Source: Welwitschia mirabilis
Lineage: Eukaryota; Gnetophyta; Gnetopsida; Welwitschiales
Direction of reading: 5' to 3'
DNA: 44,437 nt
Assembly (NCBI GenBank): GCA_051453625.1
Contig: JBOZIK010000001.1
Span: forward strand, 201,680,018-201,724,454
The notes under the pieces were generated by a model that saw nothing but the letters and a program-made list of their open reading frames with translations, ran no database searches and was not told the DNA's origin. Positions 19,345-29,868 of this stretch are shown here, piece by piece. The position numbers were made by a program, and so were the translations under genes. Within the stretch, counting starts at the first letter, position 1; every line of letters starts with the position of its first letter.

Positions 19345-21820
19345 TGATGCCTTCTTAGCATCATTTCAAGCATTCTTAGTTCCTTTTGGAAAATAATGTA
19401 AAGCGAGTAACCTTTGTCTTTATTGTTTCTATGCTAAGGTTATTCTTTTTCTTTTCCCTTATTTTTCTTCTTGATTTCTTGAAGATTACATTACCTTGTA
19501 GATGCTTAAACTAGTTTTTCATGTTTTTTAAGCCTTTTTATTTGTTCATCTATAATAAATTTATAACTTTGTCATAGCATCCTTCTATATGCAATGGCTC
19601 ACTATTACTTATAGATCTTAAAATATCATGAAGTATAATAAGGAGTGGAACATTCCATAAATTTTTTCTTCTTCCTTCACTACATTAAAGATAAATCTAT
19701 AAATATTAAAACTTTTTGTATTTTATATAATAAACAAAAGTATTAAGAAACTAGAATGTGCATCAGTTACATGGGAAGAGTAGTGTACATTCCTAGTGAT
19801 GAATTTAAATAAAGCTAGTTGACTCTTGAATAGAGATTTACATAGAAGTATTTTGTCCATTAAAAAAGTATTCTACATCTATTTCATTAAAAATTTAAGC
19901 TAAATATTTATCTAAATTAAAATAATAAAAATCATGATTATAAATGAAAAATGCTTTAAAATGTAAGGGGTGATAGAAATTGAGATTTATCTACCTTGAG
20001 GAAATATTATAGTATTGTTCCTCCTCTTAATTTAATTCCTTTGAGTTCTTCTCCCCACACGAAGAAACATATTTATGTAGAATTCATTCACTTCATTTAG
20101 GAAGTATGTATTACCTCATTACTGGAATAGGGCATCCATTATTTTTATTCAATTTTAGCCAAGTAAATAGTAGTATATCACTACAAAAAATCATGGAATG
20201 TGTTTTCACACATCATGCTCAAAGATCTTAGCATTTTAATAAAAATTAATAGTGACACTAATGGAATAAATGGCAACACCAATCTATTTACTATAAAGAA
20301 GAATAGAATGATAACTATTTCTTTCATAGGGTAAGATCTTAATTTAAGAATAGGCAATTTCATTATTTAGTATAGGAATATGATTATATTTTTATAGGTT
20401 ATAAATTAAATCTTAACTATTGATCAATTATTAAGAATAACTGATTAGATTTATTATGACATGAATCTAGTCTTGAGATGAAATTGTGCTTATTTGTATT
20501 TTTTCCCCTAAGAGTTAAACATTGTTTTGGGATTTGAGATCCTCTTTTATAGAAGAAAATTTTAAAAGTTGAAAATAAAAGGGAATCATAAGTTTAACCA
20601 TTTTTTTAAATTTTAATTTTTACTTAAGATTTTAACTAAATTATTTAATTTATTTTAATAACCAATAATTACTTATATAATTTTAAGAATGAACATTAGA
20701 ATTAACAATTTCTCATATCTAACTTCATGTAGTCACTTTAAATGATTGGCATAATACACTAGTGATGATGTCAATTAGGGATGATCTATAATTGAATTAA
20801 TACCTAAGGAAAGGTGCTTTATTACCTAGAATCATAAAATAAAGATAATAGATTTGTAATGTAATTATGCTAATGATCTTTGGTAATTTTACATTTTATG
20901 AATTCATCTTAACTAATACTCTGAACTAATTATGATAAACTTTAATCATCATTCTCAATATACATGCCATGTAATGTCTTATCATTTTCTAGATGCATCG
21001 TCTTTTGTTCTGTATCTAACATAAAAAAATAATTTTCTTAAAGAAATAAGTTCTTTCAAACTTGCATTTAAATTTATTATGCTTTTATATCAAATACATA
21101 TATCTTATACCATTTTCTAAGTAATTTATTGATAATGAATTATTAGATATTTAATTACTAAGTGTTTAGAATTAAATATATTAGATCCAAGTCAACATAA
21201 AAGTAGAATATAGGTGTGGTTATCAACATAGATGTGGTAGTATGTATATTATCCACATATATCTTAACTAATTTTTTATAGATGTTAATTTTTTCATTTC
21301 CATATATTATCTGATCATCCCTAGCTGATATTGGTTTTCATAGGTTCTGATTTTCAAAATTAGTATAACTAGTGCACTTTCATACTATAAAACTAGTTTT
21401 CATGATTGAAGCTCATTAAATACATGTTAACATATATCCCTTCATAATACAATTAATTTTTATATTAATTTTTAAAATTTTAAATTTTTATTCATTTGCA
21501 TCAATAACTACATTAGAAGTATAGAACATCTAGCATGAAAAGTTGAAATGCTTGATTAGGAATTTTCTTAGCCTAATTAGTTGGTAATTAGAAAAGTAAT
21601 AAATTCATTTCAAATATTTATTTTGCATATTAAACTAGTTTGATCATTTATTTATCATAACTCTATATTTTAATCAAAATAAACCCTACTACTTTACATT
21701 ATCAAATTCTATTTTTATATTACATTAATTTTAACTCTAATTAACTTTTTTTAAGTTTTAATTTGCATGCAATTCTAGATTAAGAAAATAAGATTAAATT
21801 CATGGCCCATGAAAATAAAT
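19345..21820. other. unassigned AT-rich region downstream of Athila-like pol
   Basis: 2.5 kb lying 3' (on the minus strand) of the Athila-like pol that ends near 21825, so probably that element's 3' UTR, possibly including an env-like region and LTR. No LTR ends could be fixed. The only open frame, 60 codons at 20181-20363 on the minus strand, encodes a hydrophobic run (IVIILFFFIVNRLVLPFIPL) and could be a decayed membrane segment or chance. CACTACAAAAAATCATGG at 20179 resembles a CACTA terminus. No gene is supportable. Confidence 0.4.
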
Positions 21821-21824
21821 TTAT

Positions 21825-22130
21825 GAAAATGTTTAAGTCTTTGGCTATTAAGTTTGAATAAATGATTATTGTAAAGGCTCAAAATATTAATAAAACTATG
21901 AGGAAATACTTCTAAAACCTATAATGGATGAGTTCATTTAGATACAAGGCTTTTAAAAAATTTCTATAACATTAAATCATACAGTAAAACTAAGTTATTT
22001 GGTTCAAATCTTTTCCTAAGGATAAGTTTATTCTGATACGCTTTCATTCTTTGTTTTTGGATTTAATAATTTTTATAAGCTTCATTCCTAATTTCTTTTA
22101 ATTTATTTAGGTTAATCTTCCTAAAATTAT
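21825..22130 (-). pseudogene. Athila-like integrase C-terminal (GPY/F-type) domain
   Basis: Minus strand: LKKLRNEAYKNYQIQKQRMK-like stretch with stops, FEPNNLVLLYDLML (about 21985-21945) for the F-x-P-G-x-x-V-L-L-F-N-S-R-L box, and HLFKLNSQRLKHF at 21865-21825 for the closing F-K-V-N-G-x-R-L-K-x-F. Marks the end of pol. Confidence 0.7.
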
Positions 22131-22720
22131 AAATATTCATTTAAATTTAAATAATTTATTTAATAATTTAGAAATATTTATATTAAATCTTTGTAGGAAA
22201 GTGACAATCTCTTTAAAAAACAAATTTATAAGGTGACATTTTGATGAAGGTTTTTAAGGTAGTCTCATAGGCCCAAAGAACATTACTAAGGTAGAATGAT
22301 CAATTTTTTCCTATTAGGATTTACGATTTTTTACAAAATTATCTTTGATCATGATTCATAACTTCTACTTGACCATTAGTCTATGAAAGATAAGGAGTTA
22401 TCACTTCACAAATTATTCCACATTTTCTCATAATGTTATTAATTATTTAATTGCAAAAATTAGTCCATCTATTGCTAATGTTAGCTTTACAATTATAAAA
22501 GTAACATAAAATATGCTCTTTTAAGAATATCACAACCACTTTAGCATCATCTATTCTAGTTAGAATGGCTTCACATCACTTAATAACATAGTTTGCACAA
22601 ACCAATTTATATAAATATTTAGAAGATGGACTAGATGGCCTAATAAAATATACCAATCTAGTCCAAATTAAATTATTTTATGAGAAATTGTTCTAGTAAG
22701 AAAGTGATTTTCACATACTC
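22130..22720 (-). pseudogene. Athila-like integrase core, decayed
   Basis: Minus strand: CANYVIKWWEAI-type box (stop at one Trp codon, about 22597-22560) and IDDAKVVVIFLKEHIL (about 22560-22510), then a degraded catalytic strand (ISNRWTNF where I-S-D-G-G-S-H-F is expected, so Asp is lost). TPYLSYTNGQVEVMNH (about 22400-22352) keeps the final Asn-Gly-Gln and Glu of the DDE core region, and NVLWAYETTLKTFIKMSPYK (about 22290-22215) matches the A-L-W-A-Y-R-T-A box. This enzyme would insert the cDNA. Confidence 0.7.
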
Positions 22721-22979
22721 TATTGTATGTAAATTTTAAAAAAGTCAAGTTTTCATAGTATGAAATGCACCTATGAATTATTTGATCAAATTAATATTTA
22801 AACAAATAAGGATTATTCTAAAGTATTTGTCCATCTCATGAAAAAATATCTTTTTACCTTAGGTAATATAATGATTACATAATCTATGAATGATAATATA
22901 ATTAGCTATGTTAATGTACTAAGCTTCCTTTTATAAAGATATAAAATGATCATTAAGAAATGTATTAATTGTGGTTATT

Positions 22980-24340
22980 AGCTCTTAAAGGATAAGGTAA
23001 GTAGGGTCTAATAAGAAATAAGTAATTAGCAACTACATTTTCTACTCCTTTCTTATCTTTGATATTAATATTAAACTCTTACAAAAGGAGATTCACCTTG
23101 TTAATATAGCTCTAGATTCTTTCTTATCTTATTAATCTAGCTCTAGTTTCTTTCTTATGTAACAAATATTTAAGATCAAAGTTATTAGTAAAGATAATAG
23201 TTTTTGCATCTATAAGATATGACCTGAATCTCTCAAAGGAAAAAACTATTGCTAATAATCCTTTTTCAATTGTTTTATAGTTTAATTAAGAATCTTATCA
23301 TGTTTTTCTTACATAATAAATAACATGTGATTTACATTTTTTCTTCATCCTAAAGCTCCTTTTATAGTGTAATTGCTTACATCATAGATTAATTCAAAAT
23401 GAAATGATCAATCAAGAGGCTAGAAGATAAGAGATGAGGTAAGAATATATTTTAGTATTTTAAAGCCAATTTTAGCATTTATGAGTCAAAAGATGAATTT
23501 TTAGTATTAATATTTAGTCAATCATTTTAAAATTTTATAGAAATATTAAATTAATCCCCTATTATACCTAGAAAGTCCAAGAAAAAATCTAATGTATTTG
23601 ATGCTTTTATGAAAAAATCCAATGTATTTGATGCTTTTATAAAAGAAAAGATAAGTGATAAGTTAAATCTAAACAAGACCCATTTTTATCCCATTCTTAC
23701 AAATTACATGTCCTAAAGAAATACCTTTTGTATTTATTAAATAACTTTTTTCTAAATAAGGATAATATTTTTATCCTTAAAATATTCATCTACAATTTTT
23801 AATTAATGTAAATGAGATTTGAAAGTTTTAATGAAAATAGGAAAATCATCTAAGACAAATTCAATGATTTCTTTGATCATATTAAAGAAACTATAGTGAT
23901 CATGCACACATAAAAGGTAGTGGAGCCGTCACATAAATCAAAGAAAAACTATTTATAGGTAAAGGTTATAAAGTGGCATGTAAATTTTGTGTTTGCTTGA
24001 TCTTTAAGGAAAATTTATACTTGGTTATATCCTAAATATCTATTTAAGGAATAGTAATATTTTCAATATTAATGTCTACAAGGTATAATCTATAAAACTT
24101 AAATAAAAATGATCATTATGAGTTGCAATATTAAGTTTTCTATAGTTAATGCACATTTGTCATCCTACTTTTATTATGGTTGTAATTATATCCTTATTTT
24201 CATTTTTAACTCTAGTAATTCTAAACTTCTTAAGAACACTGTACATGAGACTTATGCATTGGATGTTAGGATTAAATATATAATTCTAGTATTTAATAGC
24301 TTAAATACTTCTTTCATTACTACTTCTTTTATATTAGGGT
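22980..24340 (-). pseudogene. Athila-like reverse transcriptase and RNase H, decayed
   Basis: RT starts with EVVMKEVFKLLNTRIIYLI (about 24340-24285), equivalent to the E-V-x-K-L-L-D-A-G-I-I-Y-P lead. Then RVKNENKDIITTI, MCINYRKLNIATHNDH (about 24165-24110) and, after degraded sequence, FVLDDFPIFIKTF (about 23857-23820) with both catalytic Asp kept. RNase H is recognised from phrases at about 23360-22980: TIKQLKKDY for the T-T-E-K-E-L box and a KLLSLLITLILNICYI stretch where the T-D-H-A-A-L-x-Y-L box belongs (its Asp-His lost). Numerous stops and frameshifts. Confidence 0.68.
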
Positions 24341-24540
24341 TAATTTTACATTAAGAACCTCTACTGGGCTTAGCATTTACTTCAAAATAAATTCTATGAA
24401 TACATATAATAATCTAAATGTGTTTGAAATTAAAGATAATTCATCTTGTAGCCTTTGTATGTTAGTTAAGTAAAAAATTAAGGCATCTTCTTAAGAAATC
24501 AATAATTTTCTATAGATAACTATAGCATAGCAATTTTCAT

Positions 24541-24542
<2 letters not shown>

Positions 24543-24580
<38 letters not shown>
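24543..24580. repeat. (TA)19 microsatellite
   Basis: 38 nt of uninterrupted TA, inside the decayed protease-RT linker. Confidence 0.98.
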
Positions 24581-24583
<3 letters not shown>

Positions 24584-24829
24584 AATAAGAGTTATAAGTT
24601 CAAAATTATAAAATACTCTTTACTAGAATGTTATTTTTGTAGTGCTTGTGGTGAAGGTTTAAATTTAATTTTCCATTTTGATGGATCATGATTGAAGTTT
24701 TTTTATATGATGAGTGCTAATTCTTTATCAAGTTTACATAGTGTATGATCTTCTAAAAATTTTTTAACAAAAAAAGATTAACAATTTTTCTTCATCAAAT
24801 CAAATTAAATCAAGATCTCTTATTCATCC

Positions 24830-25620
24830 ATCTATTTCTATTTATGGAATTAAAAACTTGTAATTTTATATTTATGTTTTCAACTGACATTTTTGTTACT
24901 CTATTTTTATAGTTAATTAGAGAATTAAAAGTGGCTAATGATAGTCTTTTTGAGATAAGTCAAAATCCTCTTATGTATAATCTATCTCTAAAACTATAAA
25001 GTTAATAGCATAGTAAAATTTATTAACTTATACTAAGACATCTTTTACTAAACCATTGGAGATGTTCAGTGACTGGCCAGAAAGTTGCAAAGTAATTCTA
25101 GATTTTTTAGTTATTTCAACCTAAGTTTTTTGCATAACATGTATGATACTAACTTTTTACTATCTTCCAAGTTTAATAATGCTTTATCAAATCTCCTATT
25201 ACATATGACACATGAGATTGTTGGAGAACTAGGAATTTTAAAGTTTGATGAAAATCTATGTGAAATTATGGCAATCACTTATTGCTATAAGAAAGCATTT
25301 TTATTTTTTCCCCTTGGTAATGTACATGTCCTTAAGAAATTTTACATTTAAAGGTACTTGTTTAAGAGCATCTAATAAATTAATTTCATTTTTACTTAAA
25401 TATTTTTAGAAATTCATCTTTAATCTATTTCTTTTGTAGAGGCATGAGATGCATAGAAAATGAGGTTTTTTTAAACTTATTCATATTAATATTTTTCCAT
25501 CTTATTTTTTCAGGTTTTTAAAGCTTAGGAGTTAGTTAAGGTAAGGGTTATATGTAGAGGGATTTTTTTTAGGTACTTAAAAATTCAATTTATTTAAGTA
25601 CCACTTCTAAGTAAAAGTAG
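24830..25620 (-). pseudogene. Athila-like gag C-terminus and aspartic protease, decayed
   Basis: Minus strand, from high to low coordinates: LLLLRSGT (about 25600), matching the T-L-R-S-G-K box near the end of gypsy gags; LLDALKQVPLNVKFLKDM (about 25390-25322), matching the conserved ALKQMPLYAKFLKD linker; SRITLQLSGQSLNISNGLV (about 25105-25045) and KDVLVQV-type with FIVLEIDY, matching the protease region that follows D-L-G-A-S. The catalytic D-S/T-G-A triad itself is not readable. The protease would cut the polyprotein. Inactive. Confidence 0.68.
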
Positions 25621-26400
25621 CATTTATTCCAACATCAATTGTTCAAGAAAATTAAGGCTTGAACATATTTGGTAATGACTCACAAAGGTAGAAGTAGAAG
25701 TAACTAGGACTAATGGAGTGAGTGGCAAGAGGATAAAGTGCATGGCAAGGTTTAAGAGTGTCATAAGTAATGAATAATAGCAAAAGTGAGGACTAGGCTG
25801 ATAGTGGAAGTAGGAAAGCAAGAAACCATGAGGGTGGTGTTGTAGAGGTAGTGTAGCAATAGGGCTCACTGTTCTTCATGATTAACTAGGGCTTAGGTAG
25901 TGTGGTTAGTATCTAGAAGTACTAGGGAGAGAAAATGTTGCATCTTTTACATTAGTATTTTTCTTTCTTCTAGCCTTCTTTTGAGTTTCATAAGGATCTA
26001 ATTAAACCTATAGGCAAGTTTCTTCTTGATTAGTTATAAACTTTTATTACATGAAATTTTTTTCAAACAAATGAAAAGTTCAAGATTAGGACAATGCTAA
26101 AGCACTGTGTAAATGCAAATGAGTACTTTAAGTTTAGTCTAGTAGATTGCTTTATTTTTTTGAGGATTAGGCCATGTATATAGTCAATTAGAAAGTGTTT
26201 CACAATATGCTAGATTATATCTAATTAATACAGGTCATAGCACTAGTAGGGGGTTAAATTTATTTAAGTTTGAATCATAAGAAGAATTGAATAATATTCT
26301 GGTTAGAGAATCTTAGTTTTTTGAAGTGAGAAACTTAACCCTTTTTTGATCAATATCTAGGGTAATATTTTCCAAAAATTACCTATTTGAATAAAACTTG
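25621..26400. other. unassigned region between Athila-like gag and LINE copy 2
   Basis: The first ~250 nt are richer in G on the plus strand. The 81-codon minus-strand frame there (25624-25869, Pro/His/Leu-rich) could be the middle of the Athila-like gag or a shadow. From about 25900 the 5' UTR of LINE copy 2 may begin. Neither boundary is visible. Confidence 0.35.
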
Positions 26401-26439
26401 AAGGCATCAGTATAGCACTTTGAAGATAAGAGTTTATTA

Positions 26440-26810
26440 GGGCCTTGGCAGCCCAATTTGGAATGGTAACAAGGCTAAATTTCATAATAGATAGTGGAGC
26501 TAGAATGTTACTTATAAGATCTTATGTATGAATAGATACAAAACTAACAAAAAATTTAAGAACTTTTGATCTAATCCATAGTTCTGTCATGAACATAGTA
26601 AAGGTTGAGTATGAAAATATCCCCTCTCAGTGCTTATTTTATAGTTGTAAGATACATTAAAATATTTTTTTCCTAGGCTCAAGAAAACAATGTGTGAAAA
26701 TGTGGGAAAAAAGTTCATGTCACATCAAAATGAAAATAGTCCAATGCTAAAACTATGGAAAGTTCAAACATCCAGTAGAAATATGTAGAATAAAAAAGAA
26801 AGAGAAGTTT
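26440..26810 (+). pseudogene. LINE ORF1 C-terminal part (CCHC), copy 2
   Basis: Readable: RALAAQFGMVTRLNF (about 26430), YIDTKLTKNLRTFDL-like with a stop (about 26530), IVKVEYENIPSQCLFYS (about 26599-26649), matching the V-x-V-E-Y-E-x-L-P-x-F-C-x-x-C entry into the ORF1 zinc knuckle, and CWNYGKFKHPVEIC-like (about 26733-26776) with Cys2 as Tyr and a stop at the Trp codon. An RNA-binding role is known for the family. Decayed. Confidence 0.6.
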
Positions 26811-26869
26811 TTAAATGGTTATCAAAAGGAGGAATGTGAATACAATAGTAAAACTAAGGGAAAAATAGG

Positions 26870-29040
26870 ATGATGTCACATTATTAAACCAAAAAACATA
26901 GTCTAGGAAAATCTCCCCTTAATGAAATAGAGCTAGGAAAAAAAGGGAAATCCCTTTAGAAAACATTAGTTTTTCTAGGAAAATATTTATCTTTAGAAAT
27001 GAAGCTTCCAAAACTAATTTTTTTCATTTTCATCCTTAAAAATTTTAGACAAGTATAAAAGATAAATAATTTTAAGGGATTTTAAAAAACAGAATGAAAA
27101 GAAAAAATTTTATTTAAATAATATAGCAAAAGATATGTCTAAGAACTCAACTTATTAAATGATATCATTCTACATGGGTTACAGATTTAGATCAATAGGA
27201 TAAGAATGTAATCTCATTATTTTAGAATAGAAACAAATAAATAGTATCAAGTTTTTAGAGAAAATAAAATGCATTGATTTTATGATCAAGATATTATAAA
27301 AGATGAATATCATGTATTTCTTAAATACCATTCCATAGCTGACATACAAAATAAATAGAACATCAAATTCCATAATTTTATTGAATTATTTATAGATAAA
27401 ATTTATAGGACTCATGCTATGTACATTTATTATATCATATAAATTCTTAGGATTCTATGGATGCAATAAAAATTTTAGTTTTTTAATTTTAGTATGATAA
27501 ACAAGAAATATTAGAAGCAACTAGGTAATCTATTACCTAGTAAAAATATTTTATCGATTCCAAAACCTAACATTCTTCATAAATAAATCAAATGGAGGGT
27601 AAAAAATAATAATGAGATAATATTTAATAATAAGAAAACAACCCTAAGGAATACCTACTAATAAAGGCATCCAAATCCAATTTTTTAAAATACCTTATAA
27701 ATAATAAAAGCTTCATACCTTGAATTTACAACAACAATTATTTTCAGCACACCTTCAAATTTAAATTTATTTGAGATTAGTTATTGGTTAAATAAAAAAA
27801 ATGTTAAAAGGAATTCATGGAAGAAAATATAATTCCTTCATGAGAACATATGCCTTGATAAAGAAGACGTACTTGTATTTTGTCTATCTACCATTTGGAA
27901 CAAGCTTGAGTTTCATATTTATTTTCTCTTTATAATATTTCCATAGCTCATCCCTTACTCTTCTAAATTGGGTTTATTCATTTCTTATGAAGTAATGATG
28001 CTACTTTTAAGGGAATTTTCATTTACCCTTATGAACTTTTTAGATTTTCTTAGGAACATAATACGGACTAGACTAGTATTCTTAGGGTATTAAATCTTGC
28101 CATAATTTTTATTTCTAAAGACCATTCCTCTCTCAAGTTTAAACTTCTACTTTTCTTTCATTATGTGAGAATATGAATTTTGATTGGAGAAAAGTTATGA
28201 CATTCCTATGTCATTTCTTTCTTAAAATTAAATATCTTATTAAATTCATTTTTATTATTATCCATCCATTCCTTAGAAACCTTATCCTTTGCATTCAAAT
28301 CAGAGTCCAAAATATTGATATTTTCTTACTTCATAAGAGGTTTAGAAGAATCATCTAAATGAACATACTACACTATAGAATTTTGTCATAATGAACTCAA
28401 ATAAAGAAAGAAATTTGCTATCTTTCTTCCTTGGATTCTAAAACATAACATTCTATTATTAGGATTGGGGATGGTTCCACTACAATCTTATTCTTTTTTG
28501 TTACCATTCTCCTAAAAAATACTAAATAAGTAAGACATTCTCATTTAGGTGCTATGTTTCTTAAGATTATTTTGTTGAGTTATTATGACAAGAGGGATGT
28601 TTTCCCTTTTTAGTCTGATTTATTCCTAAGAAAAGATTCTTATTTAAGGAAAAAAATCCCATACAATAAAGAAAACATCTTCAATAGGAAGTTTTATTAG
28701 CCTTAAGTGCCTAAGCACGTTCTTCTTCTTTATCCAAAAATTAGAAAGGGTATTTAATTCTTTTTCCTATTATTTAAATCTTTATGAATGTAAAATGTAG
28801 ACCCTAAGTTTAGACTAACCTACATAAAGTATTATTTACAAACTTAATTACCAATTGCTAAAGATTGGAGAGATTCCATTTTATAATGTTTATAATCAAA
28901 ATTCTTCTTCTTTCCTATAATGTAAAACTTTAGTAATGAATTCTAGGATCAAGACAAGATTTTTTCACTTACACCTTCCTAAGTTTCCCTTTTACTTATT
29001 CAAAAAATTATCCAATCATAAAGAAGTGTCTTTAGTCATT
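26870..29040. other. ~2 kb unidentified sequence inside LINE copy 2
   Basis: Separates the LINE ORF1 knuckle from ORF2 and has no counterpart in copy 1. Very AT-rich. Open frames are short (61 codons at 28173-28358 plus; 64 codons at 27179-27373 minus) and hydrophobic by base composition. No TIR, LTR or coding motif recognised. Confidence 0.5.
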
Positions 29041-29348
29041 TTCTTCAGCACCTAATCCAAAACCATCATAGTAATAAGATCTCATAACTTAACATTTTCT
29101 TTAAAATTATCAAATGATGTTAACTAAATTATGGATAATGACTTCATTCCTCTTGCAATTTTGAATTATTCAAAAATAAATTTTTTCCCTTTAAAATTTC
29201 TTACACTTGGCAATTCTAACCTCCAAAGATCTAGGAATTTTTTATCTTAGTAAGGTGGATTCCCTAATAAAGAATATTATAGCATAAATAGTCTAGCCTA
29301 ATATGCATAAGGAAAGGATAGAAAAAGAAAGAAGGAAGGATCTCAAAA

Positions 29349-29820
29349 ATGGTAAGAAATTCTAACTCTTTTTTTAATATTAGTTCCCTAGGATTATAAA
29401 GGTCTATGAAATGGTTAAAAATTTTCCCATATTTAGAATCTTTTATAACAAGATTTTGTTTTCCTTTTTCTACTACAAGAAACAAAGATAGATTATATTA
29501 CATTATAGATGTTTTTCTCCAAATACGATTGGTCCTTTATTTCAATTCTTAGTATTGGTACTATGGGAGATCTTATGATTCTTTGAAAACATAGCAAAAT
29601 TAGCATTGTTAGTTAAATTAGTCATTATATCATAGTGGATTAAATCTTCAATAATCATCATTATAGAGTTAAAAATTTTTGTGAACCATAAGATCAAAAT
29701 AACAAGATAAAATATCTACTCTAAATTGTGTTAGATTCTCTGGATATCATAATAAATGATATTAATTAGATTCTTAGCCTTCATGAAAAATATAGTAACC
29801 TTTCAAACTTGGTTACTTTA

Positions 29821-29868
<48 letters not shown>

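Larger units (their letters stand above)
21825..25620 (-). mobile_element. Athila-like Ty3/Gypsy element, pol region (copy 1)
   Basis: A minus-strand gypsy coding region in canonical order gag C-terminus, protease, RT, RNase H, integrase, C-terminal domain over 3.8 kb. The Athila branch is chosen because the linker, the RT (NENKD insertion before the CINYRKLN box) and the integrase tail (LFKLNSQRLKHF) follow that pattern rather than Tat or chromovirus. No chromodomain seen. LTRs not located. The upstream gag is cut by or lost at about 25870, where LINE copy 2 territory begins. Confidence 0.75.

Noticed and set aside
20179-24644. CACTACAAAAA at 20179 paired with TTTTTGTAGTG at 24644 as a CACTA transposon
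   Set aside because: The flanking 3-mers (TAT and CTT) do not match, and the Athila-like pol runs continuously across 24644 (protease beyond it, RT before it), so the second site is inside gypsy coding sequence.
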